Shown piece by piece: positions 37,781 through 47,389 of a DNA stretch of 64,000 bases. Positions within the stretch are counted from its first letter, which is position 1. The number at the start of each line of letters is the position of its first letter. The notes beneath the pieces were generated by a model. That model saw nothing but the letters and a program-made list of their open reading frames with translations, was not told the DNA's origin and did not search any database. Source of the stretch: CADEEN01 sp963840805 (GTDB lineage Bacteria > Pseudomonadota > Gammaproteobacteria > Burkholderiales > Burkholderiaceae_C); contig CAWJAJ010000016.1 in the NCBI GenBank assembly GCA_963840805.1, positions 124,001 through 188,000 on the forward strand, in the 5' to 3' direction. The position numbers and the translations under genes are program-made.

Positions 37781-38946
37781 GACGAGCCGCGACTTGCGCC
37801 GTGCTGTGGCTCGCGCTCGCCGGCGCGGGCGCCGTGTCGGCCGCCAGCTTCAAGGCGGTGCTGATCGCGCGCGACGGCGACACCCGGCTCGAGCGCTCAC
37901 AGCTGGAACGTGCCTACCTCGGCCATCCCGGGGGGCCAGCGGCCGACGGGCTGGCGGTGGCACTCGCCGAGTCGCGCCTGCAACTCGAGGCGGCCGGCAC
38001 GCAATGGGTGCTGTCGACGGTGCCGGCGGCAAATGCCGAAGCGGCGCGCTCGGCCGCCCAACAGGCCGAGAAGGCCGGTGCCGCGGTCGTCCTGACCGAC
38101 CTGCCGGCGGCGGCCACGCTGGCGGTGGCCGATGCCGTGAAACTGCCGGTGCTCAACGTCGGCGACGCGGCCGATGCGCTGCGCCAGGCCGACTGCCGCC
38201 GCAACCTGCGGCACCTGCTGCCCAGCGAACGCATGCGTGCCGATGCACTGGCGCAGACGCTGGCCGCGCAGCGTTGGACGCAGGTGCTGCTGCTTGCCGG
38301 TCCGACGGCCGACGATGCACCGCGGGTGGCCGCGGCCGCGGCGGCGATCAAGCGCTACGGCCTCAAGCTGGTCGACACGCGGCCGTTCAAACTCAGCGCC
38401 GACCCGCGCGAGCGTGACCTCGCCAATCCGTTGCTGCTGACCGGGCGCGCCAGCTACGACGTCGTCTGGGTCGTCGACAGCGTCGGCGAGTTCGCACGTG
38501 CCCTGCCCTACCGCACGGCCTTGCCGCGTCCGGTCGTCGGCGATGGCGGGCTCGCGGCGCTGGCCTGGCACGCGCAGTTCGAGCGCTTCGGCGCGCCTCA
38601 GGTCGCGCGCCGCTTTGCCAAGGCCCACCAGCGGCCGATGACCGCGCACGACTGGGCCTCCTGGCTGGCCGGACGCGCGCTGGTGGCCGCCGCGGTGGCG
38701 GCGCCGAACGGGCCGCTGCCGGCGTTGCACAAGGCGCTCGCCGCGGCCGAGCTCGACGGCTCCAAAGGTGTCGGCCTGAGTTTCCGGCCCTGGGACGGCC
38801 AGCTGCGCCAGCCGCTGCTGCTGTCGGATGGCCAGGGTGTCGTCGGCGTGGCGCCCGTCGAGGGTGCGCTGCACCCGAAGAACGCGCTCGACACGCTGGG
38901 CGCCGATGCGCCCGAAAAGCTCTGCCCGGCGCAGGCCGGCACATGA
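37777..38946 (+). CDS. PQQ-associated ABC transporter substrate-binding protein
   Basis: 389 residues with signal peptide ending GAVSAAS, then a type I periplasmic binding fold resembling branched-chain amino acid binders (RMRADALAQTLAAQRWTQVL, YDVVWVVDSVGEFARALPYR). It couples start and stop with both neighbours (ATGA overlaps). Its presence beside an exporter-type ATPase and permease is a known peculiarity of this gene set. Confidence 0.86.
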   Translation: MRRAATCAVLWLALAGAGAVSAASFKAVLIARDGDTRLERSQLERAYLGHPGGPAADGLAVALAESRLQLEAAGTQWVLSTVPAANAEAARSAAQQAEKAGAAVVLTDLPAAATLAVADAVKLPVLNVGDAADALRQADCRRNLRHLLPSERMRADALAQTLAAQRWTQVLLLAGPTADDAPRVAAAAAAIKRYGLKLVDTRPFKLSADPRERDLANPLLLTGRASYDVVWVVDSVGEFARALPYRTALPRPVVGDGGLAALAWHAQFERFGAPQVARRFAKAHQRPMTAHDWASWLAGRALVAAAVAAPNGPLPALHKALAAAELDGSKGVGLSFRPWDGQLRQPLLLSDGQGVVGVAPVEGALHPKNALDTLGADAPEKLCPAQAGT

Positions 38947-39788
38947 CCCATCTCACCGCGCGCCACGGGTTGCCGCATGCGCTGCAGGCGCTGCGGGCGA
39001 TCGTCTGGCGCGAGTTGCTGAAGTTCGGCCGCCAATACGGCCGGCTGGTGTCGGCGCTGGTGCGGCCGCTGCTGTGGCTGGCGGTGTTCGCGGCCGGGTT
39101 CCGCAACGTCTTCGGCGTGGCCATCGTCGAACCGTACGACACCTACATCCCGTACGACGTCTACATCGCGCCGGGGCTGATCGGCATGGTGCTGCTGTTC
39201 AACGGCATGCAATCGAGCCTGGCGATGGTCTACGACCGCGAGATGGGCCTGATGCGGCTGCTGCTGACGGCGCCGCTGCCGCGGCCGTGGATCCTGTTCA
39301 GCAAGCTCGTCGCCACCGCCGTGTTGTCGCTGGCGCAGGCGGCGGCGTTCGTCGCCGTCGCGGCACTGCTGGGCACGGTGCTGCCGGTGTGGGGCCCGCA
39401 GACGCCACACGTGCTGCTGGCCGCGGTGTGCGGCGCGTTGATGCTGGGCGCGCTCGGCCTGCTGCTGTCGGTGCATATTCAGCAACTCGAGAACTTCGCC
39501 GGCACGATGAACTTCGTGATCTTTCCGATGTACTTCATCTCGACCGCGCTGTACCCGCTGTGGAAGCTCGAGGAGTCGGGCGCCGAATGGGTCTACCGGC
39601 TGGCGCAGGTCAACCCCTTCACCCACGCCGTCGAATGGCTGCGTTTTGCGCTGTACGGCAAGGATCCCGGCGCATCGCCGTGGATCGTCGTCGGCACGCT
39701 GGTGCTGTGCTTCGCGGTGGCCAGCTGGGGCTACGACCCGCAGCGCGGCTTCGGTGCGCTGGCCAAACGCGGCAGCCCGCAACCATGA
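38943..39788 (+). CDS. ABC-2 type permease of the PQQ-associated transporter (PedC-like)
   Basis: 281 residues, about six membrane helices (for example VSALVRPLLWLAVFAAGF, AAVCGALMLGALGLLLSV). The FNGMQSSLAMVYDREMGLMR segment is typical of ABC-2 permeases. It pairs with the ATPase at 35994. The transported compound is unknown. Confidence 0.87.
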   Translation: MTHLTARHGLPHALQALRAIVWRELLKFGRQYGRLVSALVRPLLWLAVFAAGFRNVFGVAIVEPYDTYIPYDVYIAPGLIGMVLLFNGMQSSLAMVYDREMGLMRLLLTAPLPRPWILFSKLVATAVLSLAQAAAFVAVAALLGTVLPVWGPQTPHVLLAAVCGALMLGALGLLLSVHIQQLENFAGTMNFVIFPMYFISTALYPLWKLEESGAEWVYRLAQVNPFTHAVEWLRFALYGKDPGASPWIVVGTLVLCFAVASWGYDPQRGFGALAKRGSPQP

Positions 39789-39810
39789 CAGCGATCGAGA
39801 TCCGGCGGCC

Positions 39811-40812
39811 GTGACTGCACCTGTCCAGGCAACGCGCCGTGGCGCATTGCAGCGGCTGGCCGCGGCGGCGGTCGCGCCACTGGGCGCCGTGGCGCTGCCC
39901 GCTGCCGTGCGGGCACAGCCCGGCGAGGGTTTCCCGACCCGTCCGATCACGCTGTGGGTGCCCTGGCCCGCCGGCGGTGCCACCGACCTGACGATGCGTC
40001 TGCTGGCCGAGTTGGCCGGCCGCCACCTCGGGCAGAAGGTGCTGATCGACAACCGCAGCGGCGCCGGCGGCACGCTGGTGATGCCGATCCTGCAGCAGGC
40101 CGCGCCCGACGGCTACACCATCGCGCAGGTGCCGCAACCGGTCTTCCGCGCACCGTGGATCCAGAGAGTGACGTGGGACCCGATCCGCGACACCACGCCG
40201 ATCATCCAGGTCAGCGGGGTCACGTTCGGCATCGTGGTGCCGGCGGCGAGCCCACTGCGCTCGCTCGACGACCTGTTCGCCTGGGCGCAGACGCGCCCAG
40301 GCGAGTTGACGGTGGCCACCAATGGCGTCGGCACGACCCCGCACGTGGTGATGGACGAGCTGTTCGCCCGCCGTGGCCTGGCCTACGTGCATGTGCCGTA
40401 CAAGGGCACGGCCGAGCAGATGATCGCGGTCTCGTCGGGCCAGGTGATGGTCGGCGTCAACTCGAACGGATTCGCGCCGTTCGTCGACAGCGGCAAGCTG
40501 CGGCTGCTGGTGACCTTCGGCGAGCACCGTACGCGGCGCTGGCCGCAGGTGCCGACGCTGAAGGAACTCGGCCACGGCATCGTCGCCGCCTCGCCCTATG
40601 GCCTGGCCGGGCCGCGCGGGCTGCCTGCGCCGATCGTGCAGACCCTGCACGACGCCTTCAGGGCCGCGATGTTCGACCCATTGCACGTCGCCGAGCTGGC
40701 CAGGTACGACCAGGAACTGGCCCACCTCGGCCCGGAGGACTACGGCCGCGCGATGCGCGAGGCCTACGCCGCCGAGAAGCGCACCGTCGAGCGCCTCGGG
40801 CTGGCGCGCTGA
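39811..40812 (+). CDS. Tripartite tricarboxylate transporter (TctC/Bug family) substrate-binding protein
   Basis: 333 residues from GTG 39811. The twin-arginine-like start ATRRGALQRLAAAAVAPLGA is followed by the Bug fold with WVPWPAGGATDLTMRLLAEL, NRSGAGGTLVMP and YVHVPYKGTAEQM. Bug proteins are very numerous in Burkholderiales and bind carboxylates or similar small organics. No TctA/TctB membrane genes are next to it. The ligand is unknown. Confidence 0.9.
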   Translation: MTAPVQATRRGALQRLAAAAVAPLGAVALPAAVRAQPGEGFPTRPITLWVPWPAGGATDLTMRLLAELAGRHLGQKVLIDNRSGAGGTLVMPILQQAAPDGYTIAQVPQPVFRAPWIQRVTWDPIRDTTPIIQVSGVTFGIVVPAASPLRSLDDLFAWAQTRPGELTVATNGVGTTPHVVMDELFARRGLAYVHVPYKGTAEQMIAVSSGQVMVGVNSNGFAPFVDSGKLRLLVTFGEHRTRRWPQVPTLKELGHGIVAASPYGLAGPRGLPAPIVQTLHDAFRAAMFDPLHVAELARYDQELAHLGPEDYGRAMREAYAAEKRTVERLGLAR

Positions 40813-40929
40813 TCGGCCGTGGCGCCTCGCGCAGGCCACCACGCCCCTAGGGCAAGCCCTTAACCGATGGGACGGTTTGGAGCCAGGGCGGTGGGCTAGA
40901 TTCAGTGCCCTTGCCTGCGACTTGCCACG

Positions 40930-42300
40930 ATGCCGCTCACGCCCGCCGCGACCGCCGACACGCGTTACCACCTGCACGCGTACACCCAGCCGCGCCAGCT
41001 CGAACGCGAGGGCCCGCTGGTCATCACGCGCGGCGACGGCGTGTACGTGATCGACGAGCACGGCCAGCGCTACCTCGAAGGCATGGCCGGGCTGTGGTGC
41101 GCCGCGCTCGGCTTCTCCGAGCCGCGGCTGGTGCAGGCCGCGACGCGCCAGTTGCAGACGCTGCCGTACTACCACACGTTCTCCGGCAAGGTGCCGGGGC
41201 CGGTGACCGAACTGGCCGAGGCGCTGATCCGCTGGGCGCCGGTGCCGATGGCCCGCGTGCTGTTCGCCAACTCGGGCTCGGAGTCGAACGACACCGCGTT
41301 CAAGCTCGTGCGCTACTACAACAACGCGATCGGCCGGCCCGCGAAGAAGAAGATCATCGCTCGCGTCAAGGGCTACCACGGCGTCACGGTCGCGGCTGCG
41401 TCGCTGTCGGGGCTGCCGATGATGCATCAGCACTTCGACCTGCCGATCGACGGCGTGGTGCGCGTCGGTTGCCCGCACGCCTACCAGTTCGCGCACGACG
41501 GCGAGTCGCCCGAGCAGTTCGCGGCCCGGCTGGCCGACGAGCTCGAGCAGACGATCTTGCGCGAGGGCCCGCACACGGTGGCCGCCTTCATCGCCGAGCC
41601 GGTGCAGGGCGCGGGCGGCGTGATCGTGCCGCCGCCGGGCTACTTCGAGCGCATCCAGCCGCTGCTGAAGCAGCACGACATCCTGCTGATCGCCGACGAA
41701 GTCATCACCGGTTTCGGTCGCCTCGGCCAGCCCTTCGGCACCCAGGTCTACGGCCTGCAGCCCGATCTGATCACGGTGGCCAAGATGCTGACCTCGGCCT
41801 ATGTGCCGATGTCGGCGCTGTACGTCAGCGACAAGATCTACCAGGCCATTGCCGATGCCAGCGCGGCCGTCGGCGTGTTCGGCCATGGCTACACCTACGG
41901 CGGCCACCCGGTGGCCTGCGCGGTGGCGCTCGAAGCGCTGAAGATCTACGAGTCCGACCGCATCGTCGAACACGTGCAGCACGTCGCGCCGCGCCTGCAG
42001 GCCGGGCTGCGGCGCTATGTCGGGCACCCGCTGGTCGGCGACGTGCGCGGGCTCGGGCTGATCGGCGCCATCGAGCTGGCCGCCGATCCGGCCCGGCGCA
42101 AACCGTTCGACGCGGCGCGCGGCGTCGGTGCCTACCTGGTGCAGCGCGCACAAGCCCATGGCCTGATCGTGCGCGTGATGGCCGGCGACATCATCGCCTT
42201 CTCGCCGCCGCTGGTGATCACCGAGGCCCAGATCGACGAGATGCTCGACAAGTTCGACCGCGCGCTGCGCGACACCGAAGCCTGGGTTCGCAGCAGCTGA
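40930..42300 (+). CDS. Class III aminotransferase, polyamine (putrescine)-pyruvate type
   Basis: 456 residues. The PLP-binding region DEVITGFGRLGQPFG and Lys in TVAKMLTSAYVPMSA are present, as are GMAGLWCAALGFSEPRL and SGSESNDTAFKLVRYYNNA. It resembles SpuC-like enzymes that start putrescine catabolism. It lies directly before a polyamine-type ABC transporter. A CCCCTAGGG palindrome near 40853 and about 118 bases of upstream DNA separate it from the TctC gene, so it may have its own promoter. Confidence 0.88.
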   Translation: MPLTPAATADTRYHLHAYTQPRQLEREGPLVITRGDGVYVIDEHGQRYLEGMAGLWCAALGFSEPRLVQAATRQLQTLPYYHTFSGKVPGPVTELAEALIRWAPVPMARVLFANSGSESNDTAFKLVRYYNNAIGRPAKKKIIARVKGYHGVTVAAASLSGLPMMHQHFDLPIDGVVRVGCPHAYQFAHDGESPEQFAARLADELEQTILREGPHTVAAFIAEPVQGAGGVIVPPPGYFERIQPLLKQHDILLIADEVITGFGRLGQPFGTQVYGLQPDLITVAKMLTSAYVPMSALYVSDKIYQAIADASAAVGVFGHGYTYGGHPVACAVALEALKIYESDRIVEHVQHVAPRLQAGLRRYVGHPLVGDVRGLGLIGAIELAADPARRKPFDAARGVGAYLVQRAQAHGLIVRVMAGDIIAFSPPLVITEAQIDEMLDKFDRALRDTEAWVRSS

Positions 42301-42314
42301 CGCCGGCCCTCCCC

Positions 42315-43427
42315 ATGGCCTTCATCGAGTTCGTCGACGTCTGCAAGCACTACCCCGGCAATGCCAAGCCGGCCGTCGACCGGCTCAACCTGCAGATCGA
42401 GCAAGGCGAGTTCCTGACCCTGCTCGGGCCGTCGGGCTCGGGCAAGACCACCTGCCTGATGATGCTGGCGGGCTTCGAGGGCGTCAGCTCGGGCACGATC
42501 CGGCAGGGCGGCCAGCCGATCGAGCAGCGGCCCGCGCACCAGCGCAACATGGGCATCGTGTTCCAGAGCTACTCGCTGTTCCCGCACATGTCGGTGGCCG
42601 GCAACGTCGCCTTTCCGCTGCAGGTGCGCAAGACCGGCGCGGCCGAGACCAAGGCGCGTGTGCAGAAGGCCCTCGATCGCGTGCACCTGGCCGATCTCTC
42701 GCAGCGTCGGCCCAACCAGCTCTCCGGCGGCCAGCAGCAGCGCGTGGCACTGGCGCGGGCGCTGGTGTTCGAGCCCAGCCTGGTGTTGATGGACGAGCCG
42801 CTGGCCGCGCTGGACAAGCGCCTGCGCGAGGAGATGCAGCTCGAGATCCGCCGCCTGCACCGCGACCTCGGCGTGACGATGGTCTTCGTCACGCACGACC
42901 AGGGCGAGGCGATGACGCTGTCCGACCGCGTCGCGGTGTTCAACCAGGGCCGCATCGAGCAGCTCGACACGCCGCAGGTGCTGTACGACGCGCCGGCCAA
43001 CCCGTTCGTGGCCGGCTTTCTCGGCGACAACAACCGCATCGTCGGCCGCTTCGCCGGCCGCGATGCCGCGACCGGCTGGGCGCTGGTCGAGCCCCCGGGC
43101 AGCGGCATCGTGCTGCGCGCGCGCTGCTGCAGCGCGCTCGGCGCGGACACCGCGGCGGCCGGCGACGTGACGCTGTGCGTGCGCCCCGAGCGCGTGCAGT
43201 TGCTCGCCGCCGACGCCGCCGACGGCGTGCCGGCGATCGTCACCGACCTGATCCACCAGGGCGACCACTGGCGCCTGCTCGCGCGGCCCCAGATGCCGGC
43301 CAGCGCCGCGCGGGCCGATGCGGCCCAGTGGCTCGTCAAGTTGTCGCCGTCCGCGCTGCCGCAGGGCCTGGCGCGGGGGCAGCAGATCCGCCTGGGCTTT
43401 CGCCCGGACGAAGCATGGGCGTTTTGA
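42315..43427 (+). CDS. potA: Spermidine/putrescine-type ABC transporter ATP-binding protein
   Basis: 370 residues. Walker A GPSGSGKTTCLMMLAGFE, Q-loop VFQSYSLFPHMSV, signature LSGGQQQRVALARAL, Walker B LVLMDEPLAALDKRL, His switch VFVTHDQGEAM, and a C-terminal TOBE domain (TLCVRPERVQLL). Import of polyamines or a related amine is inferred from family and from the adjacent aminotransferase. The start lies 14 bases after the aminotransferase stop. Confidence 0.88.
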   Translation: MAFIEFVDVCKHYPGNAKPAVDRLNLQIEQGEFLTLLGPSGSGKTTCLMMLAGFEGVSSGTIRQGGQPIEQRPAHQRNMGIVFQSYSLFPHMSVAGNVAFPLQVRKTGAAETKARVQKALDRVHLADLSQRRPNQLSGGQQQRVALARALVFEPSLVLMDEPLAALDKRLREEMQLEIRRLHRDLGVTMVFVTHDQGEAMTLSDRVAVFNQGRIEQLDTPQVLYDAPANPFVAGFLGDNNRIVGRFAGRDAATGWALVEPPGSGIVLRARCCSALGADTAAAGDVTLCVRPERVQLLAADAADGVPAIVTDLIHQGDHWRLLARPQMPASAARADAAQWLVKLSPSALPQGLARGQQIRLGFRPDEAWAF

Positions 43428-43453
43428 TGACGCGTTTCACACTGGAGCAAGCA

Positions 43454-44500
43454 ATGCAAGCCAAGCAATCGATCCCGTTCGTCGTCGCCGCGATCACCCT
43501 GGGTGCCGCGGCCTTGTCGGTGCAGGCCCGCGACCTGACCGTGGTGTCCTGGGGCGGGGCCTACCAGGATGGGCAAAAGGAAGTCTTCTTCAAGCCGTTC
43601 AACGCCACCGGCACCAAGCTGCTCGACGAGGCCTGGGACGGCGGCCTCGGCGTGCTGCGCACCAAGATCAAGGGCGGCAACAACACCTGGGACGTGGTGC
43701 AGGTCGAGGCCGACGAACTCGAAGTCGGCTGCGACGAAGGCCTCTACGAGAAGCTCGACGCGGCCAAGATCGGCGGCGCCAACCGCTATCTGGCAGGCGC
43801 GGTGCATGCGTGCGGCGTCGGCGCGATCATCTACAACCTGGTGCTGGCCTACGACGGCGACAAGTTGAAAGCCGCGCCGAGCGGCTGGGGCGACTTCTTC
43901 GACACCGCCAAGATTCCGGGCAAGCGCGCGGTGCGCAACGGCGCGAAGTGGAACCTCGAGATCGCGCTGATCGCCGACGGCGTCAAGGCCGCCGACGTCT
44001 ACAAGGTGCTGGCCACGCCGGCCGGTGTCGAGCGCGCGTTCAAGAAGCTCGACACGATCAAGAAGGATCTCGTCTACTGGAAGAGCGGCGCGCAACCGCC
44101 GCAGATGCTGGCCGCCGGCGACGTCGTCATGACCACCGCCTACAACGGCCGCATCACCGCCGCCAACGACAAGGACAAGAAGAACTTCAGGATGGTGTGG
44201 AAGGACACGCCGTACACGATGGACAGCTGGGTCATCATGAAGGGCACGCCGAACAAGGCCGATGCCGAGAAGCTGGTCGAGTTCCTGGGCCGCGCCGAGA
44301 ACCAGGCCAAGCTGCCGAAGTACATCCGTTACGGCGTGACCAACCGCGACGCCACCAAGCAGATCGACCCCGGCCTGATGCCCGACCTGCCGACCAACCC
44401 GGCCAACCTGGGCCAGGCCTTCCCCGAGAACGTCAAGTTCTGGATCGACAACATCGACAAGATGACCGAGCGCTGGAACAAATGGGCGGCGACGAACTGA
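43454..44500 (+). CDS. potD: Polyamine-type ABC transporter periplasmic binding protein
   Basis: 348 residues from ATG 43454, preceded by GGAG; an earlier in-frame ATG at 43427 overlaps the potA stop. Signal peptide ending LSVQARD, then the PotD-like fold: TVVSWGGAYQDGQKEVFFKP, WDVVQVEADEL, VMTTAYNGRITAAN and the FPENVKFWIDNIDKM tail. The specificity residues of true PotD/PotF cannot be judged by eye. Confidence 0.88.
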   Translation: MQAKQSIPFVVAAITLGAAALSVQARDLTVVSWGGAYQDGQKEVFFKPFNATGTKLLDEAWDGGLGVLRTKIKGGNNTWDVVQVEADELEVGCDEGLYEKLDAAKIGGANRYLAGAVHACGVGAIIYNLVLAYDGDKLKAAPSGWGDFFDTAKIPGKRAVRNGAKWNLEIALIADGVKAADVYKVLATPAGVERAFKKLDTIKKDLVYWKSGAQPPQMLAAGDVVMTTAYNGRITAANDKDKKNFRMVWKDTPYTMDSWVIMKGTPNKADAEKLVEFLGRAENQAKLPKYIRYGVTNRDATKQIDPGLMPDLPTNPANLGQAFPENVKFWIDNIDKMTERWNKWAATN

Positions 44501-44532
44501 TGCACGCGTCCGCCATCACGACGGCCTAGGCC

Positions 44533-45711
44533 ATGGTCGCGCGGCAGCGCCTCGCCCTGCTGGCGCCGCTGGCGGCGTTCCTGCTGGTGTTCTTCGCGCT
44601 GCCGCTGGCGTGGCTGTTCTCGCTGGCGGTGCTCGAGGCCGAGGTGCCGCGTGCGCTGCCACGCACGCTGGCCGTGCTGGCCCCCTGGGCGCCGCCGCAG
44701 CCGGTGCCGGCGGCGGTCTACCCGGCGCTGGCGCAGGACATCGGCGAGGCGCGCGCCGCGCAGTCACTGGCCGACGCCGCGCGGCGCCTGAACTACGCCG
44801 TCAACGGCGTGCGCAGCACGCTGATGCGCGCCGCGCGCGAGGTCGAGAGCGCGCCGCCGGGCACTGCATTCGATGCCGACTTCTTCGCCGCAGTCGACCC
44901 GCAACTCACGACGCCGGCCTTCATGGCCGCGGTGCGCGCGGCACGCGGGCCGGTGTCGGGCTTCTACCTGCTCGGTGCGCTCGACCTCCAGCAAAGCGCC
45001 AGCGGCGCGATCGAGCGCACGCCGCCCGACCAGCGCATCTACCTCGACGTGCTCGGCCGTACGGTGGGCATCAGCGCCGCGGTCACGCTGATCTGCCTGC
45101 TCGCCGGCTTTCCGGTCGCTGCGCTGCTGACGCAGGTGCAGGGCCGCCGCGCCGACTGGCTGATGGCGCTGGTGATGCTGCCGTTCTGGACCTCGTTGCT
45201 GGTGCGCACCGCGGCCTGGGTGGTGCTGCTGCAGCGCGAAGGGCTGATCAACTCGGCGCTGATGCGGCTGGGCTTGCTGGCCGAGCCGCTCGAGCTGATC
45301 TACAACCGCACCGGCGTGCTGATCGCGATGAGCCACGTGCTGCTGCCGTTCATGATCCTGCCGCTGTACGGCGTGCTGAAGGAGATCCCGGCCAACACGC
45401 TGCGCGCCGCGGCCAGCCTGGGCGCACCGCCGCACGTGCGCTTCTTTCGCGTCTACCTGCCGCTCGCGGCACCCGGCATCGCCGCCGGCGCGCTGATGGT
45501 CTTCATCCTGGCGCTGGGCTACTACATCACGCCGGCGCTGGTCGGCGGCGGCGGCGACCAGATGCTGTCGTACTTCGTCGCCAAGTACACGATGGAGACC
45601 GGCAACTGGGGCCTGGCCGCTGCCCTCGGTCTGGTGCTGCTGGCGACGACGCTGGCCTTGTATGCGCTGGCGCACCGCCTGTCCGGCGGCCGCACCGCCG
45701 CGATCGGATGA
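44533..45711 (+). CDS. potB: Polyamine-type ABC transporter permease (PotB-like) with large periplasmic insert
   Basis: 392 residues. The first membrane helix (LLAPLAAFLLVFFALPLAWL) is separated from the rest by an unusually long periplasmic loop (about residues 35-175). Five further helices follow, with the permease EAA motif AAASLGAPPHVRFFRVYLP. Canonical PotB is about 280 residues; the insert is known from some Burkholderiales members. Its partner permease is 816 bases downstream, past a repeat element. Confidence 0.87.
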   Translation: MVARQRLALLAPLAAFLLVFFALPLAWLFSLAVLEAEVPRALPRTLAVLAPWAPPQPVPAAVYPALAQDIGEARAAQSLADAARRLNYAVNGVRSTLMRAAREVESAPPGTAFDADFFAAVDPQLTTPAFMAAVRAARGPVSGFYLLGALDLQQSASGAIERTPPDQRIYLDVLGRTVGISAAVTLICLLAGFPVAALLTQVQGRRADWLMALVMLPFWTSLLVRTAAWVVLLQREGLINSALMRLGLLAEPLELIYNRTGVLIAMSHVLLPFMILPLYGVLKEIPANTLRAAASLGAPPHVRFFRVYLPLAAPGIAAGALMVFILALGYYITPALVGGGGDQMLSYFVAKYTMETGNWGLAAALGLVLLATTLALYALAHRLSGGRTAAIG

Positions 45712-45826
45712 AGTGAAACATCGTCACGCCCCCACCTTGACGGGCCGCAGCGCATTGAACTTTCGCTCGCGCAACGTCAGCCGATCAACGAGGTCGACCG
45801 CGCTCACCAGATTGCGTTGGCGGTCT

Positions 45827-46463
45827 GCTTGCGGCCCATTGCTGTCATTGAAATTCCGCTTTGCTGGCCGTGGCGCGGCAACGGGGCAGCCGGGCCGGGC
45901 ACGGCGCTTAGGTTCGGCGGTCTTCGCTGCGCTCAGACTGCCCTGCGCTGCGCGGGGCCGTGGCCCCGTCGCTCAACTCCCTCCGTTCGCTTCGCTCACT
46001 GTGGTCGAACAGTCGCGACGAGTCAGAGCACGAAGCGCGCTGCGCGCGCGGGCCCCGGCCCCTGTGCTGCTCGGCGCCTCACATGCGCGCCGTGCCCGGC
46101 CCGGCTGCCCCGTTGCAGAACCCGTGGTGGCGTGCGGGCTATCGAACACCGACGCTGTTGCCGGCAAGGCGGCGGGCGGGGCCTGGGCGGGGCGAATCGG
46201 CGCCGCCGAGGAGCGCAGGGCTTCTGGCCGCGCGCCTTGGCGCGCTTCGTCAACTGACTCGTCGCGACTGTCCGAGCGCAGCGAACGCAGTGAGCGCAGC
46301 GAGTTGAGCGACGGGCCAGAAGACCGAGCACCGCAGGGCCCCCGTAGCGCAGCGAAGGGCCAGCCGTCTGAGCCCCGCCCAGGCCCCGCCCGCCGCCTTG
46401 CTCGCGCCGATGCAAGCACGACAAAGCGGACGCTTGCAAGACAGTCGCAACGGACCACAAGGC
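45827..46463. mobile_element. MITE-like repeat element, copy B: head-to-head composite between the two permease genes
   Basis: This 637-base non-coding block of the same family as 6676-7094 has ends that are inverted copies: GCTTGCGGCCCATTGCTGTC at the left, and the complement-like AAAGCGGACG...GACAG...GGACCACAAGGC at the right. Two interior arms (about 45958-46100 and 46200-46330) are inverted relative to each other, each containing the TGACTCGTCGCGACTGT and GAGCGCAGCGA-type tract, so it looks like two units joined head to head. No transposase. It separates potB from potC, which are normally adjacent. Confidence 0.72.
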
Positions 46464-46527
46464 AGCGCCGGCACGCCAGCAGCGTTTCCCGCGTCGCGGC
46501 TGGCGTGCAGAGCAATGGATCACTGAC

Positions 46528-47340
46528 ATGTCGATGACCGGCGCCACCTTCTGGAAGGCCGCGTATCTCGGCCTGTGCGGGCTGGTGCTGGTGTTCCTGC
46601 TGCTGCCGATCGTCGCCATCATCCCGATGTCGTTCTCGAGCGGCAGCCTGATGGTCTATCCGCTGCCGGGGCTGTCGCTGCGCTGGTACCACGAGGTGCT
46701 CGGCAGCGCGCAGTGGATGCGCGCACTGGGCAATTCGCTGGCCATCGGCCTGGCCGCCACCGCGCTGTCGGTGGTGCTGGGCACGCTCGGCGCATTGGGC
46801 CTGGCGCGCCAGCGCGGGCCGCTGGCCACGCTGGTCAAGCTGCTGGCGCTGTCGCCGATGATCGTGCCGGTGATCCTGATCGCGGTGGCCAGCTACTTCT
46901 TCCTCGCGCCGCTGAAGCTGTCGCACACCTATGCCGGCATGGTGCTGGCGCACGCGGTGATCGCGGTGCCGTTCGTCGTGATCCCGGTGCTGACCGCGCT
47001 CGAGCTGCTCGATCCGAATCTGGCGCGCGCGTCGGCCGCCTGCGGTGCGGCGCCGGCCACCACCTTCTGGCGCATCACGCTGCCGAGCATCCGGCCGGCG
47101 GTGGCGTCGGGCGCGCTGTTCGCGTTCGCGACCTCGTTCGACGACGTCGTGATCGCGCTGCTGCTGGCCGGTGCCGAGCAGCGCACGCTGCCGCAGGAGA
47201 TGTTCTCGGGCCTGCGCGACAGCATCACGCCGGCGATGCTGGCGGTGGCGACGATCATGATCGCGATCTCGACCTTGCTGTTCGTCGGCCTGCAGCGCTT
47301 TCAACGGCGCATGCAGCGCACGGTCGGGCGCCGGCGCTGA
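46528..47340 (+). CDS. potC: Polyamine-type ABC transporter permease (PotC-like)
   Basis: Complete, 270 residues, six membrane helices. Typical PotC features are the early loop PMSFSSGSLMVYPLPGLSLR with WYHEVLG, and the EAA motif ASAACGAAPATTFWRITLPS. ATG 46528 (MSMTGATFWK). It completes the transporter begun at 42315; a promoter inside or near the repeat block may be required for its expression. Confidence 0.9.
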   Translation: MSMTGATFWKAAYLGLCGLVLVFLLLPIVAIIPMSFSSGSLMVYPLPGLSLRWYHEVLGSAQWMRALGNSLAIGLAATALSVVLGTLGALGLARQRGPLATLVKLLALSPMIVPVILIAVASYFFLAPLKLSHTYAGMVLAHAVIAVPFVVIPVLTALELLDPNLARASAACGAAPATTFWRITLPSIRPAVASGALFAFATSFDDVVIALLLAGAEQRTLPQEMFSGLRDSITPAMLAVATIMIAISTLLFVGLQRFQRRMQRTVGRRR

Positions 47341-47389
47341 GCCGGCCGGCCAGGACGACGTCGCCGGCGCCGCGCGCGCCCGCAGCGCG

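Noticed and set aside
40853..40929. Terminator or sigma-54 promoter upstream of the aminotransferase
   Set aside because: The small G/C dyads lack a T-run and spacing of candidate promoter boxes is poor.
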